From positions 124,001 to 188,000 of the forward strand of contig NZ_WYET01000002.1 of assembly GCF_013376415.1 (NCBI RefSeq): a stretch of 64,000 bases of DNA, given 5' to 3'. The notes beneath the pieces were generated by a model that was given only the letters and a program-made list of their open reading frames with translations, made no database searches and had not been told where the DNA came from. Shown here one piece after another: positions 8,237-16,633 of the stretch (positions are counted from its first letter, which is position 1; the number at the start of each line of letters is the position of its first letter). This DNA comes from Flagellimonas chongwuensis (GTDB taxonomy: Bacteria > Bacteroidota > Bacteroidia > Flavobacteriales > Flavobacteriaceae). The translations under genes were made by a program, and so were the position numbers.

Positions 8237-8548
8237 ATGAATCTATCAGAAATAAAATCAAAAGAAATTATGCCCGGCTACCATGGTAAATTGGTACACG
8301 GAGAACGGATGAGCTGGGTGTTTTGGGATGTAGACCAAAATGCCGAAGTGCCCGAGCACCAGCACGACCATGAACAAATTATGCATGTAGTGGATGGTAC
8401 TTTTGAATTCACTTTAAACGGAGAGAAAGACACTTACACTGCTGGAGATATTGTGGTGATTCCTTCCAATGCCCCGCATAGTGGTAGGGCAGTGACGGCC
8501 TGTAAATTAATGGACATTTTTAGTCCGGTTAGAGAAGAATACCGTTAA
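8237..8548 (+). CDS. Cupin domain protein
   Basis: This is a 103-residue single-domain cupin starting MNLSEIKSKEIMPGYHG. The first cupin motif is clear: 'PEHQHDHEQIMHVVDGTFEF', with two His and Glu as metal ligands; the second is 'GDIVVIPSNAPHSGRA', with the third His. A longer upstream start at 8207 is possible but would add an unlike leader, and the ATG at 8237 gives a normal start. Small cupins bind a divalent metal and act as isomerases, dioxygenases or sensors; the substrate cannot be told. The next gene, an SDR protein, begins three bases after its stop, so they are probably co-transcribed and may act on related substrates. Confidence 0.85.
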   Translation: MNLSEIKSKEIMPGYHGKLVHGERMSWVFWDVDQNAEVPEHQHDHEQIMHVVDGTFEFTLNGEKDTYTAGDIVVIPSNAPHSGRAVTACKLMDIFSPVREEYR

Positions 8549-8551
8549 GCT

Positions 8552-9337
8552 ATGAACATATCTCTAAAAGGAAAGAATGCCTTGGTCGGCGGCAGCAGCA
8601 AAGGAATCGGTGAAGCTATCGCTCGGCAATTGGCCGAAAGTGGTGCCAGCGTTACGTTGATGGCCCGAAGCGGGGGACGCATGAAAGATATCATTAGTGA
8701 ATTGGACACTTCGCATGGGCAAAAACACCAGTATCTATCCGTGGATTTTTCCAATTTTGAAAACTATAAAACAAAAATATCTGGGTTCTTCAAAACCAAT
8801 ACTGTAGACATTTTGGTAAACAATACCCAAGGTCCCGAAGGCGGCGGTGCATTGGAAAAAAACGTTGAAGATTACCAAAATGCTTTTGACCTTCTTTTTA
8901 AGTCGGTGGTGTACACTACGGAACTCGCTTTAAAACACATGCAGGCGAACCGCTGGGGCCGCATCATTAATATAGCATCTATTTCGGTAAAGGAACCATT
9001 GAACTATTTGGCTCTTTCGAACACTATTCGGGCTGCGGTGGTCACTTGGGCCAAAAGTTTGGCTTATGATGTAGCAAAAGATGGTATTACAGTAAACAGC
9101 ACGCTAACAGGTTACTTTGATACGGACCGCATTGCCCAATTAAATTCCAAAAAGGCTGAGAAGTTAGGAATTTCATCTGATGAAGTGCGCTCAAATATGG
9201 AAGAGCAAGTTCCTGTAAAAAGAATTGGAGATCCCAAAGAATATGGATACTTGGTTGCATTTTTGGCTTCGGACCAATCTGCATTCATCACAGGAACCAA
9301 TATCCCTATTGATGGAGGCTTGTTGAAGTCACTTTAA
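8552..9337 (+). CDS. SDR family oxidoreductase, atypical active site
   Basis: The 261-residue protein has the SDR nucleotide-binding loop 'GGSSKGIGEAIARQLAESGA' near the N-terminus, the 'VNNTQGPEGG' motif near residue 92 and the C-terminal 'ITGTNIPIDGG'. The Ser is in 'IINIASISVKEPL', but the expected Tyr-x3-Lys appears as 'LALSNTIRAAV', as in an atypical FabG-like subgroup in which Tyr and Lys are replaced. It may therefore bind NAD(P) without classical dehydrogenase chemistry. It follows the cupin gene after three bases, likely one transcript. The family is certain, the substrate unknown. Confidence 0.85.
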   Translation: MNISLKGKNALVGGSSKGIGEAIARQLAESGASVTLMARSGGRMKDIISELDTSHGQKHQYLSVDFSNFENYKTKISGFFKTNTVDILVNNTQGPEGGGALEKNVEDYQNAFDLLFKSVVYTTELALKHMQANRWGRIINIASISVKEPLNYLALSNTIRAAVVTWAKSLAYDVAKDGITVNSTLTGYFDTDRIAQLNSKKAEKLGISSDEVRSNMEEQVPVKRIGDPKEYGYLVAFLASDQSAFITGTNIPIDGGLLKSL

Positions 9338-9382
9338 AAAACTGGCTCCCAACAAATTAAATCTTACCAAAAAATTATCGCA

Positions 9383-9399
9383 TATTCAATTTTTGAATA
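9383..9399. promoter_or_regulatory. Small dyad upstream of the DoxX-like gene
   Basis: Two 7-base arms (TATTCAA and TTGAATA) are separated by three T, about 32 bp before the start codon of the DoxX-like gene. This could be an operator half-site pair or part of its promoter. Nothing else supports the idea, and the region is AT-rich, so chance is possible. Confidence 0.25.
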
Positions 9400-9431
9400 C
9401 TTTTAATGTGTAACCAATAAAATTTACACTT

Positions 9432-9809
9432 ATGAATTCAAAAGTTTTTATGGTGGCCCGTATCCTATTGGGACTGTTCGTCATCATTTTTGGTGTCAAC
9501 AAACTTTACCCTTTTCTTCCCGCTCCAGAGGAAATGCCAGAAGGTATGATGACCTATTTTACAGGGTTGACAATGTCCAAAACTTTAATATTAGTTGGAT
9601 TGGTAGAGGTGTTGGCAGGCATTTCCTTCATTTTGAACAAATATGGAGCTTTAATGGCAATCATATTGATGAGTGTATCGGTATGTGCTGTCCTGTTCCA
9701 TCTAACCATGGCGATGGAGTCCATTGCCCCTGCCCTGGCACTACTGATTCTCAACATTGTTGTGCTTGTCGGCTATAAAGACCGATACAAGGACATTTTA
9801 AGACCTTAA
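9432..9809 (+). CDS. DoxX-like small integral membrane protein
   Basis: This 125-residue protein has four hydrophobic segments: 'VARILLGLFVIIFGVNKLYP', then 'LILVGLVEVLAGISFIL', 'LMAIILMSVSVCAVLFHL' and 'ALALLILNIVVLVGY'. The first helix with 'FGVNKLYPF' and the second with 'EVLAGISFIL' resemble the DoxX/DoxD family of inner-membrane proteins, some of which take part in quinone or thiol redox chemistry. It stands alone between the SDR gene and a strong terminator, so it is probably a single-gene transcript. The precise role is unknown. Confidence 0.7.
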   Translation: MNSKVFMVARILLGLFVIIFGVNKLYPFLPAPEEMPEGMMTYFTGLTMSKTLILVGLVEVLAGISFILNKYGALMAIILMSVSVCAVLFHLTMAMESIAPALALLILNIVVLVGYKDRYKDILRP

Positions 9810-9815
9810 CAAAAA

Positions 9816-9836
9816 ACCTCCAATTAAATTGGAGGT
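9816..9836. terminator. Bidirectional rho-independent terminator
   Basis: Stem ACCTCCAA / TTGGAGGT with a short TTAAA loop, flanked by A-run on the left and T-run on the right. It lies between the convergent DoxX-like gene and the LytTR regulator gene and can serve both strands. Confidence 0.85.
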
Positions 9837-9840
9837 CTTT

Positions 9841-10566
9841 TTATAAACTCATTTTATCCTTGAAAATATAGGATTGCCTGCGGGAGACCTCCACTTCCTC
9901 TCCGTTCTTCATGGTAAGCTTAAGCTTTCCATTAAACCATGGAACTACATTTTCAATATAGTTGGTATTAATGATTTGCTGACGGTTGGCCCTAAAAAAT
10001 GAGTCTTCGGGCAACTTTTCTTCCACTTGGTTAAGCGATTTGTAGAGCATGGGCTTTTTATCCTCGAAGAATACCCTCGTGTAGTTCCCGACAATTTCGA
10101 AGAGTGATATATCCCCTATTTTCACCAACCAACAGTCCTCTCCATCTTTTATGAAAATCTGACTGCCCTCTGTCAACTTTTTGGTAGCGGGACTATCTAC
10201 TTGCTTGGCAACCATTTTTGCACGGACTTTCTCAATGGCCATATCAAAACGTTTGTTGCTGACCGGTTTTAGCAGATAATCCAATGCATTGTACTCAAAG
10301 GATTTTATGGCATATTCATCATAGGCCGTAGTAAAGATGGTAATCGGCACCTCATCCAACATTTCCAACAAGTCAAAACCATCCTTTTCCGGCATATTGA
10401 TGTCTAGAAACAACAAATCAGGTGATTCGGACTCAATTAATTCAACACCATCATCTACATTGCTTGCTTCACCAACAAGTTCCAAATCATCATGTAGCTT
10501 AATGAGTTCTTTGAGCTCGTTCCTCGCCAATCTGGAATCTTCAACTATTACCGCCCTAATCTTCAT
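9841..10566 (-). CDS. LytTR family response regulator
   Basis: This 241-residue regulator has a receiver domain (residues 1-120) with the acidic pair in 'VIVEDSRLA', the phosphoacceptor Asp55 in 'DLLFLDINMPEKDGFDLLEM', Thr in 'ITIFTTAYDEYA' and Lys in 'YLLKPV'. The C-terminal LytTR DNA-binding domain covers about residues 140-240, with 'FIKDGEDCWLVKIGDISLFE' and 'FFRANRQQIINTNYI'. It overlaps the sensor kinase gene by four bases, so the two form an operon and a two-component pair. LytTR regulators bind direct repeats upstream of target genes; the targets are not evident here. Confidence 0.93.
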   Translation of the reverse strand: MKIRAVIVEDSRLARNELKELIKLHDDLELVGEASNVDDGVELIESESPDLLFLDINMPEKDGFDLLEMLDEVPITIFTTAYDEYAIKSFEYNALDYLLKPVSNKRFDMAIEKVRAKMVAKQVDSPATKKLTEGSQIFIKDGEDCWLVKIGDISLFEIVGNYTRVFFEDKKPMLYKSLNQVEEKLPEDSFFRANRQQIINTNYIENVVPWFNGKLKLTMKNGEEVEVSRRQSYIFKDKMSL

Positions 10567-11621
10567 GCCAATGGTATTTTAATTTCAGCCACTACCTCAT
10601 CGGATTTTTCCTCTAATTTAAAAGATGCCTTGCCAGCATAGAGTAGCTTCAAGCGCTGTTCTATGTTTATCAAGCCCAATTTGGTGGAATCTTTGGCAAT
10701 GTTGAGTTTTCCTGTATTCCTTACCTCTATAATCAAATCATCTTCTTTCTTGGTTATATCCAAGAGAATCCTTCCTCCATTTTTAAGATTGGAAATACCA
10801 TGCTTTGTGGCATTTTCTATCAGTAATTGAATGATCATAGGCGGAATTCTAAGGTCGAAGGTATCCGCACCTACTTGTTTCACAAACTCCAAACGATGTT
10901 CGAACTGAATTTTCGAAAGGTCAATATAGTTGTCCACTACCTCCAACTCCTCCCGTACCGGAATATCATTTATATTGTTTTTGGTAAGGGAATAGCGAAT
11001 AATTTCGGACAGCTTGGTAAGCATTTCCCTTGATTTTTCCACATCTTCCAGCATCAAACCCCGAATATTGTTTAGGCTATTGAACATAAAATGTGGATTG
11101 ATTTGTCCCTTTAGGGTGTTTAATTGGGCCTGTTTTAGGGTGGTATTCAGCTCAAGTCTTTCTATTCTATCCTGATTTAACTTCAAAAGCAATTTGATGA
11201 CCAAATACGTTATGGTCCATGCCCCCACCAAAAAGAGCGAATTCAATACTTGAACCATGACTTTGTCATAACCCTCGAACATCTGCATTTCTGCCTCCGT
11301 AATTTCAGGACCAAATTTTATATAGATATACCCGAAAAAGACATTTAAAAGTCCGAAAATCGTGGAGGCCAGTAATATGGATATAATAATTTTCAGAACC
11401 TCTTTTCCACCAAAGGAATCAAAATGAACATTTCTCTTAAGGTACCAACGTAATATTGAAGTAGAAAATACACCTATAAAAATTCCGACGACAACAGAGA
11501 AAACGGTCATCTCCAAACTTATATTTTGGGGAATCAAAGCTGCAATGGCATTGATAAACCCCCACCCCAATAATTGAAGGGTCCAAAATGCAATATTTCT
11601 CTTTCTACTACTTAATTCCAT
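10563..11621 (-). CDS. LytS-like sensor histidine kinase
   Basis: The 352-residue protein has four hydrophobic segments in the first 160 residues ('WGFINAIAALIPQNI', 'VFSVVVGIFIGVFSTSIL', 'IISILLASTIFGLLNVFFGY', 'SLFLVGAWTITYLVIKLLL'), then the His_kinase core 'LKGQINPHFMFNSLNNIRGL' with the phosphorylated His, and a degenerate HATPase domain with 'PPMIIQLLIENATKHGI'. It pairs with the LytTR regulator downstream (four-base overlap). The signal is unknown; no extracellular sensor domain is visible, so it may sense the membrane or a quinone-like ligand. Confidence 0.93.
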   Translation of the reverse strand: MELSSRKRNIAFWTLQLLGWGFINAIAALIPQNISLEMTVFSVVVGIFIGVFSTSILRWYLKRNVHFDSFGGKEVLKIIISILLASTIFGLLNVFFGYIYIKFGPEITEAEMQMFEGYDKVMVQVLNSLFLVGAWTITYLVIKLLLKLNQDRIERLELNTTLKQAQLNTLKGQINPHFMFNSLNNIRGLMLEDVEKSREMLTKLSEIIRYSLTKNNINDIPVREELEVVDNYIDLSKIQFEHRLEFVKQVGADTFDLRIPPMIIQLLIENATKHGISNLKNGGRILLDITKKEDDLIIEVRNTGKLNIAKDSTKLGLINIEQRLKLLYAGKASFKLEEKSDEVVAEIKIPLA

Positions 11622-11676
11622 TCCATTGAGCCAAGTTTACCCAAATTTACATTAAACCAATTCAGTGTTGGTGCTA

Positions 11677-11886
11677 CTACGATTTTTGTTCGGCTTTTCT
11701 TTTAAATGGATTGCTGCAAGACTTTTTCTGTGGCAAAAAGGCAACCCACATCATGGTCATCCCAGAATAGAAAAATGGAAAGTACTCCATATACTCCCAT
11801 GTTTTATATTTTCCAAATATTCCTATGGACACGCCAATTATTCCCATGGCCAAAACTACTTTCTGACTTGTCTTAAGCTTTTTCAT
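11677..11886 (-). CDS. Small two-helix membrane protein
   Basis: This 69-residue protein begins MKKLKTSQKVVLAMGIIGVS, has a hydrophobic helix (about residues 9-25) and a second one ('YFPFFYSGMTMMWVAFL', about 35-51), and ends in a basic tail. The basic N-terminus and hydrophobic hairpin are typical of small inner-membrane proteins of Bacteroidota. An overlapping frame on the other strand gives an irregular Cys/His-rich peptide and is not convincing. It lies upstream of the LytS-like kinase gene on the same strand, 55 bp before its start, and may share its transcript. Function unknown. Confidence 0.65.
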   Translation of the reverse strand: MKKLKTSQKVVLAMGIIGVSIGIFGKYKTWEYMEYFPFFYSGMTMMWVAFLPQKKSCSNPFKRKAEQKS

Positions 11887-12120
11887 ATTAATGGATTTTG
11901 CAACGTTAGCAGATTATAAAATAATACTTACTAAAATTGAAATAATTAATTTGGCTAGTGCGATCATAACTGTTCGGTTTTAGAATTTATTTCTGAAGCT
12001 AAAGTACCGGACAATTATTTGCTGATGAAGTGATTTATGACAAGTGGTAATTTTGACGAACCGAACGGTAAATCCGGTGTTTTTTGACAACGAAATACAG
12101 TAAACAACTGATTACCAATA

Positions 12121-12645
12121 TTATTTTCCCTTCGGAGGGAATTTAGAGAATACCTTTTTTACCACGGCACGTAGCTTATCCTCCCGTACACTTGGCGATG
12201 CATTCTCCCGGAGTCCGCTCTCGGCCACTGCCTGCCAGACAAGGGCATCCCGTTGTGCATCCACCAAATCGATTTGGATACTACGCTGCATATTTGGGCC
12301 ACCCAATGGTAATCCTACAGAAATACCACCTCCAACGTTTCTGCCGCCGCCGCCAAGTCCAACTCCTACGTTGTTGCTCGGAGCGCTCCTATATTCATTG
12401 CTCATAATGTTGATGAAAAGTTCAGGTTCTTCGGCCAATCGATAGCCACGAGCTTGCAAGGTAGAATCCAAGGCATTGAGCAATCTTTTTTCATCCAACT
12501 GACTCAATCCAGATTGCATATCGGAATAATAGTTATAGGTAGAATAGCTGGAAAAATCTACTGTTTTATCGTAATCATAGTTTACCTTGACAGAGCTACA
12601 GGATGCCAACAAAACAATCAAAACTATGGAAAGTAAATAACGCAT
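12121..12645 (-). CDS. DUF4136 domain lipoprotein
   Basis: This 174-residue protein starts MRYLLSIVLIVLLASCSSVK, with a lipobox LASC at the cleavage site. The mature part has 'VNYDYDKTVDFSSYSTYNYY', characteristic of DUF4136, a Gly-rich middle ('VGVGLGGGGRNVGGGISVG') and 'IDLVDAQRDALVWQAVAESG' near the C-terminus. DUF4136 proteins are envelope lipoproteins of unknown role. A longer start at 12678 would place 11 residues before the signal peptide and is unlikely. It sits 63 bp after the obgE start on the same strand, probably as a separate transcript. Confidence 0.85.
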   Translation of the reverse strand: MRYLLSIVLIVLLASCSSVKVNYDYDKTVDFSSYSTYNYYSDMQSGLSQLDEKRLLNALDSTLQARGYRLAEEPELFINIMSNEYRSAPSNNVGVGLGGGGRNVGGGISVGLPLGGPNMQRSIQIDLVDAQRDALVWQAVAESGLRENASPSVREDKLRAVVKKVFSKFPPKGK

Positions 12646-12708
12646 ATTGGATATTTGGGTTCTCCTAAAATTAATCAATATATTGATTAGAGGATAGATA
12701 GCTATCGG

Positions 12709-13710
12709 TTATTCGTTCAAAAGCTTCCAAAGTCTATCCTTAAGCTGCTGAACTCCCAACCCGCTCACGGAAGATATGAACATGTACGGGACATCCTTGA
12801 AATCTTCTTTCATGTCTTCATCCATTTCCGCGATAAGTTCTTGATCCAGCATATCGCATTTGGAAATGACCACTATACGACCTTTGTCCAACAACTCGGG
12901 ATTGTACCTTCTTAATTCATCCAAAAGAATGTTGTACTCTTGGCTAATATCCTTGCTATCCGCAGGTATCAAAAACAATAGGGTGGCGTTTCGTTCTATA
13001 TGACGCAGAAAATAATGCCCAAGTCCCTTTCCCTCGGCTGCACCTTCAATAATTCCTGGAATATCCGCCATCACAAAACTCTGGAAATCGCGATATTCCA
13101 CAATTCCCAAATTAGGTTTTAGTGTAGTAAACTCGTAATTGGCAATTTTGGGCTTTGCGGAGGTCATTACGGATAACAAGGTTGATTTCCCAGCATTGGG
13201 AAAACCTACCAACCCTACATCGGCCAAGACTTTGAGCTCAAGGGTCAAATGGCCCTCTTGCCCTTTAATTCCGGGTTGCGCGTATCTGGGAGTTTGGTTG
13301 GTGGCACTTTTAAAATGCCAGTTCCCGAGTCCGCCCATGCCACCTTCGAGTACAATTTTCTCTTCCCCGTCTTCGGTAATCTCAAAAAGTATCTCGTTGG
13401 TTTCGGTGTCCCGCACTACTGTGCCCAACGGCACTTCCATATACACATCCTCCCCGTCTGCACCAGTACTTCGGCTTTTGCTTCCGTGTTCGCCGTGGCC
13501 GGCCTTAAAGTGCTTTTTGAATTTAAAATGGACAAGTGTCCACAGGTTTTTGTTCCCTTTGACAATAACATGACCTCCTCGACCACCATCACCACCATCT
13601 GGCCCACCTTTGGCCACATATTTTTCACGACGTAAATGCGCAGACCCCTTGCCTCCGTTTCCGGAAGAGATGTGCACCTTTACATAATCGACAAAATTTC
13701 CTTCGGTCAT
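12709..13710 (-). CDS. obgE: GTPase Obg/CgtA
   Basis: The 333-residue protein has the glycine-rich Obg fold at the N-terminus ('[20 protein letters not shown]', then GGDGGRGG) and a GTPase domain from about residue 160 with G1 '[11 protein letters not shown]', G3 '[16 protein letters not shown]', G4 'SKCD' and G5 'ISSVSG'. The C-terminal extension seen in some species is absent, as is common in Bacteroidota. Obg is an essential ribosome-associated GTPase linked to 50S maturation and growth control. It is 33 bp downstream of the Hpt-Adk gene on the same strand and is probably co-transcribed with it. Confidence 0.97.
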   Translation of the reverse strand: MTEGNFVDYVKVHISSGNGGKGSAHLRREKYVAKGGPDGGDGGRGGHVIVKGNKNLWTLVHFKFKKHFKAGHGEHGSKSRSTGADGEDVYMEVPLGTVVRDTETNEILFEITEDGEEKIVLEGGMGGLGNWHFKSATNQTPRYAQPGIKGQEGHLTLELKVLADVGLVGFPNAGKSTLLSVMTSAKPKIANYEFTTLKPNLGIVEYRDFQSFVMADIPGIIEGAAEGKGLGHYFLRHIERNATLLFLIPADSKDISQEYNILLDELRRYNPELLDKGRIVVISKCDMLDQELIAEMDEDMKEDFKDVPYMFISSVSGLGVQQLKDRLWKLLNE

Positions 13711-13743
13711 ATTCTAATATAAAAAAGTCTTTGCGGATATCAA

Positions 13744-14859
13744 TTATAGGGAATCGATTACCTTGCTCAAGCGACCTGTAATCTCCTCAATATTACCTAT
13801 CCCGTTTACCGAGTGGAATTTTCCCTGCTTCTCGTAATAGGCTTTCAAAGGAGCTGTTTTTTCATTGTATTCATCAAAACGATTACGGATTTTGCTCTCG
13901 TCCTGATCATCGGAACGGCCACTACTTTTTCCGCGCTCCAAAAGTCGCTCCACCAAAATATCATCCTCAGCTTCCAAAGCAATGGTTGCATTCACCTTCA
14001 TATCCTTAGATTCCAAGAAGTTGTCCAATGCCTCTGCCTGAGCCGCGGTGCGTGGGAAACCATCAAAAATAAAACCTGCTGCGTCTGGATTTTTCTCCAC
14101 TTCGTCCTTCAACATATCAATGGTAACGGCATCCGGAACCAAATCGCCCTTATCTATGTAGGACTTGGCCAAAGTGCCAAGTTCGGTTCCATTTTTAATA
14201 TTGTACCGGAAAACATCCCCGGTGGAAATATGTTTCAAATTATACTTTTCCTTTAGGAAACCTGCTTGGGTCCCCTTCCCTGCTCCTGGCTTTCCAAAAA
14301 GCACTAGGTTGATCATATCTGTTTGATTTAATTGGTAAACTTCTCTAAGATTTCGGCCCAGCTCGTTATAATCAAGTCCATACCCTACAATAAAATGGTC
14401 TGGAATCTCAAGACCCACGTAGTCTATGGCATATTCACCGTTATAAATGTCGGACTTATAAAACAGCGTGCCGATTTTAAACTCCTTTACATTGGTATTG
14501 GAAAACAGGTGAACCAATTCTTTCAAGGTTCTTCCCGTATCCACCACATCTTCCAAAATAATTACACTCTTGCCCTCCAATTCTTCGGGAACGTCCAACA
14601 GTGTTTCCACAATGCCTGTCGAGGTTAATCCTTGATAAGAACTCAACCGTACAAAAGACACCTCACAAGGATGCTGGTAGGCCTTCAAAAAATCGGCCAC
14701 GAACATAAAAGCTCCATTGAGCACACCAACAAAAAGTGGTGTTTCATCCTTGTAATCAGCTGCAATCTCCTTTGCCATTTTATCAATGGCCGAAAGGATT
14801 TGCTCTTCCTTTAAATAGGGCTTAAAAACTTTATCGTGGAGTTTAATCAATGTGTTCAA
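13744..14859 (-). CDS. Fused hypoxanthine phosphoribosyltransferase-adenylate kinase
   Basis: This 371-residue protein joins two complete enzymes. Residues 1-178 are a hypoxanthine phosphoribosyltransferase: 'VGVLNGAFMFVADFLKAY', the PRPP motif 'VIILEDVVDTGRTL' at about 99-112 and 'IPDHFIVGYGLDYNELGRNL' at 152-171. From Met182 an adenylate kinase follows, with the P-loop 'FGKPGAGKGTQ' (188-198), 'ISTGDVFR', 'FDGFPRTAAQAEAL' (265-278) and a short-lid 'ERGKSSGRSDDQ'. The second half starts with a methionine as if two genes had merged through loss of a stop codon. The pair links purine salvage (IMP/GMP synthesis) with AMP phosphorylation. It is followed by obgE and divergent from purK. Similar fusions are known in flavobacteria. 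Confidence 0.95.
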   Translation of the reverse strand: MNTLIKLHDKVFKPYLKEEQILSAIDKMAKEIAADYKDETPLFVGVLNGAFMFVADFLKAYQHPCEVSFVRLSSYQGLTSTGIVETLLDVPEELEGKSVIILEDVVDTGRTLKELVHLFSNTNVKEFKIGTLFYKSDIYNGEYAIDYVGLEIPDHFIVGYGLDYNELGRNLREVYQLNQTDMINLVLFGKPGAGKGTQAGFLKEKYNLKHISTGDVFRYNIKNGTELGTLAKSYIDKGDLVPDAVTIDMLKDEVEKNPDAAGFIFDGFPRTAAQAEALDNFLESKDMKVNATIALEAEDDILVERLLERGKSSGRSDDQDESKIRNRFDEYNEKTAPLKAYYEKQGKFHSVNGIGNIEEITGRLSKVIDSL

Positions 14860-14967
14860 GTTATGGTCAGGTTGGCAAAGATACTATTTTTAAAGCTGCT
14901 AAAACCTTACATCTTTTATACCCTCGTGGATTTCATGTATTTTTGCCCACATTCAATTTACAAATCA

Positions 14968-16122
14968 ATGCAATTTTTCTCTTCAGACTTTAAATTGGGA
15001 ATTTTAGGTGGTGGACAACTGGGCAAAATGATGCTCTACGAAACCAGAAAATGGGATATTCAGACCAAGGTAATGGATGCTTCTCCGGAAGCTCCTTGCA
15101 AAATTGCCTGCAACGAGTTTGTTCAGGGCAGTTTGATGGATTTTGATGCAGTTTATGCTTTTGGAAAGGACGTCGATGTACTCACCATCGAAATTGAAAA
15201 CGTAAATGTTGATGCGCTCGAGAAATTGGAGCATGAAGGAAAAACAGTGTATCCGCCGACCAAAACCTTAAGGACGATACAGAACAAGGCCGTTCAAAAA
15301 TTGTTTTATACCGACCACGGCATCCCAACAGCTCCTTTTACCCGCTTTGCCTATACATCGGAAATCGAGGACAGCATAAACAACGGCGGACTTTCCTTAC
15401 CATTTGTTTGGAAGAGCGCCCAATTTGGGTATGACGGCCAAGGGGTAAAAGTCGTCCGAAAGATGGAAGACCTAAAAGAGCTTCCCAATGTGGAGTGCAT
15501 TGCCGAAAAAATGATTGATTTTAAAAATGAATTGGCAGTCGTGGTTGCTCGAAACTCGAAAGGTGAGGTAAAAACATATCCCGTGGTGGAAATGGAGTTT
15601 CATCCCGAAGCGAATCAGGTGGAATACGTAATCTGTCCCGCACGGATAGATGATATAGTAGCCAAAAAAGCACAGGAAGTAGCTTTAAAAGTTTCGGAAC
15701 ATATGAAGCACGTAGGACTGCTGGCCGTTGAAATGTTCCAAACCAAGGACGACCAAATTTTGGTGAACGAATCCGCACCAAGACCGCATAACAGTGGCCA
15801 CTACAGCATTGAAGCGGCTTACACCAACCAGTTTGAACAACATATCCGTGCCATTTTAGGTTTGCCATTAGGAAAAACCGACAGTAAAGTAGCTGGAATT
15901 ATGGTTAACTTGGTAGGTGCAGAAGGCCATACAGGGGATGTGGTTTATGAAAATATTGAGAAAATACTGGAAATGGACGGGGTTACACCACATATTTATG
16001 GCAAAAAACAAACCCGACCTTTTCGTAAAATGGGACATGTAACCATTGTTGACGAGAACATGGCACGAGCCAGAGAAGTGGCACAACAGGTAAAGGAAAC
16101 CATTAAAGTGATAAGCAAATAA
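14968..16122 (+). CDS. purK: 5-(carboxyamino)imidazole ribonucleotide synthase PurK
   Basis: This 384-residue ATP-grasp enzyme converts AIR, ATP and bicarbonate to N5-CAIR in purine synthesis. It begins 'MQFFSSDFKLGILGGGQLGK', with the glycine-rich N-terminal fold, then 'PTKTLRTIQNKAVQKLFY', the ATP-grasp 'PFVWKSAQFGYDGQGVKVV' and the catalytic part 'VNESAPRPHNSGHYSIEA' near residue 270. An upstream in-frame start would overlap the divergent hpt-adk gene and lacks family residues, so the ATG at 14968 is preferred. purE follows after three bases. The 108 bp between the purK and hpt-adk starts must hold both promoters. Confidence 0.96.
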   Translation: MQFFSSDFKLGILGGGQLGKMMLYETRKWDIQTKVMDASPEAPCKIACNEFVQGSLMDFDAVYAFGKDVDVLTIEIENVNVDALEKLEHEGKTVYPPTKTLRTIQNKAVQKLFYTDHGIPTAPFTRFAYTSEIEDSINNGGLSLPFVWKSAQFGYDGQGVKVVRKMEDLKELPNVECIAEKMIDFKNELAVVVARNSKGEVKTYPVVEMEFHPEANQVEYVICPARIDDIVAKKAQEVALKVSEHMKHVGLLAVEMFQTKDDQILVNESAPRPHNSGHYSIEAAYTNQFEQHIRAILGLPLGKTDSKVAGIMVNLVGAEGHTGDVVYENIEKILEMDGVTPHIYGKKQTRPFRKMGHVTIVDENMARAREVAQQVKETIKVISK

Positions 16123-16125
16123 GAT

Positions 16126-16617
16126 ATGAGCAAAGTAGCCGTGATCATGGGAAGCACAAGCGACCTTCCCGTTATGCAAGACGCAATCGATATTTTAAAG
16201 GAATTGGGCATAGAGGTAGATGTTGACATTGTCTCTGCTCACAGAACACCCGAAAAACTGTTCAGTTTCAGCAAGAGTGCACACACCCATGGCTATTCCG
16301 CAATAATTGCAGGAGCAGGTGGTGCAGCGCATTTACCGGGTATGGTGGCATCTTTATCTCCACTGCCTGTTATCGGGGTGCCGGTAAAAAGCAGCAATTC
16401 CATTGATGGTTGGGATTCCGTTCTATCCATTTTACAGATGCCCGGGGGCGTTCCTGTGGCCACAGTAGCCTTGAACGGTGCCAAAAATGCTGGAATCCTT
16501 GCTGCACAAATTATCGGAAGTGCCAACAGCGAGATCATGAACAACATCATTTCCTATAAAGAAGGGTTAAAGGAAAAAGTCATCAAAGGTGCTGAGGAGG
16601 TAAAAAAGACTTTTTAG
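16126..16617 (+). CDS. purE: 5-(carboxyamino)imidazole ribonucleotide mutase PurE
   Basis: The 163-residue class I PurE has 'VIMGSTSDLPVMQDAIDIL' at the N-terminus, 'SAHRTPEKLFSF' with the catalytic His near residue 46, 'IAGAGGAAHLPGMVASLS' and 'PVIGVPV' followed by the Ser/Asp-rich loop 'SSNSIDGWDSVLSILQMPGG'. It rearranges N5-CAIR to CAIR, the step after PurK. Its start lies three bases after the purK stop, so the two genes form one operon. Length and motifs are normal. Confidence 0.97.
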   Translation: MSKVAVIMGSTSDLPVMQDAIDILKELGIEVDVDIVSAHRTPEKLFSFSKSAHTHGYSAIIAGAGGAAHLPGMVASLSPLPVIGVPVKSSNSIDGWDSVLSILQMPGGVPVATVALNGAKNAGILAAQIIGSANSEIMNNIISYKEGLKEKVIKGAEEVKKTF

Positions 16618-16633
16618 AAAATCATCTTTGGTT

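Noticed and set aside
11665-11919. 84-codon plus-strand frame opposite the small membrane protein
   Set aside because: Cys/His/Phe-rich irregular composition; the minus-strand frame has the better start, helices and basic tail.
11887-12120. A 234-bp gap that might hold a small gene
   Set aside because: I found no convincing start-stop frame with coding character; only AT-rich sequence and scattered short repeats.
13139-13635. Two plus-strand open frames of 128-144 codons
   Set aside because: Antisense to the certain obgE gene; Ser/Pro-rich shadow peptides.
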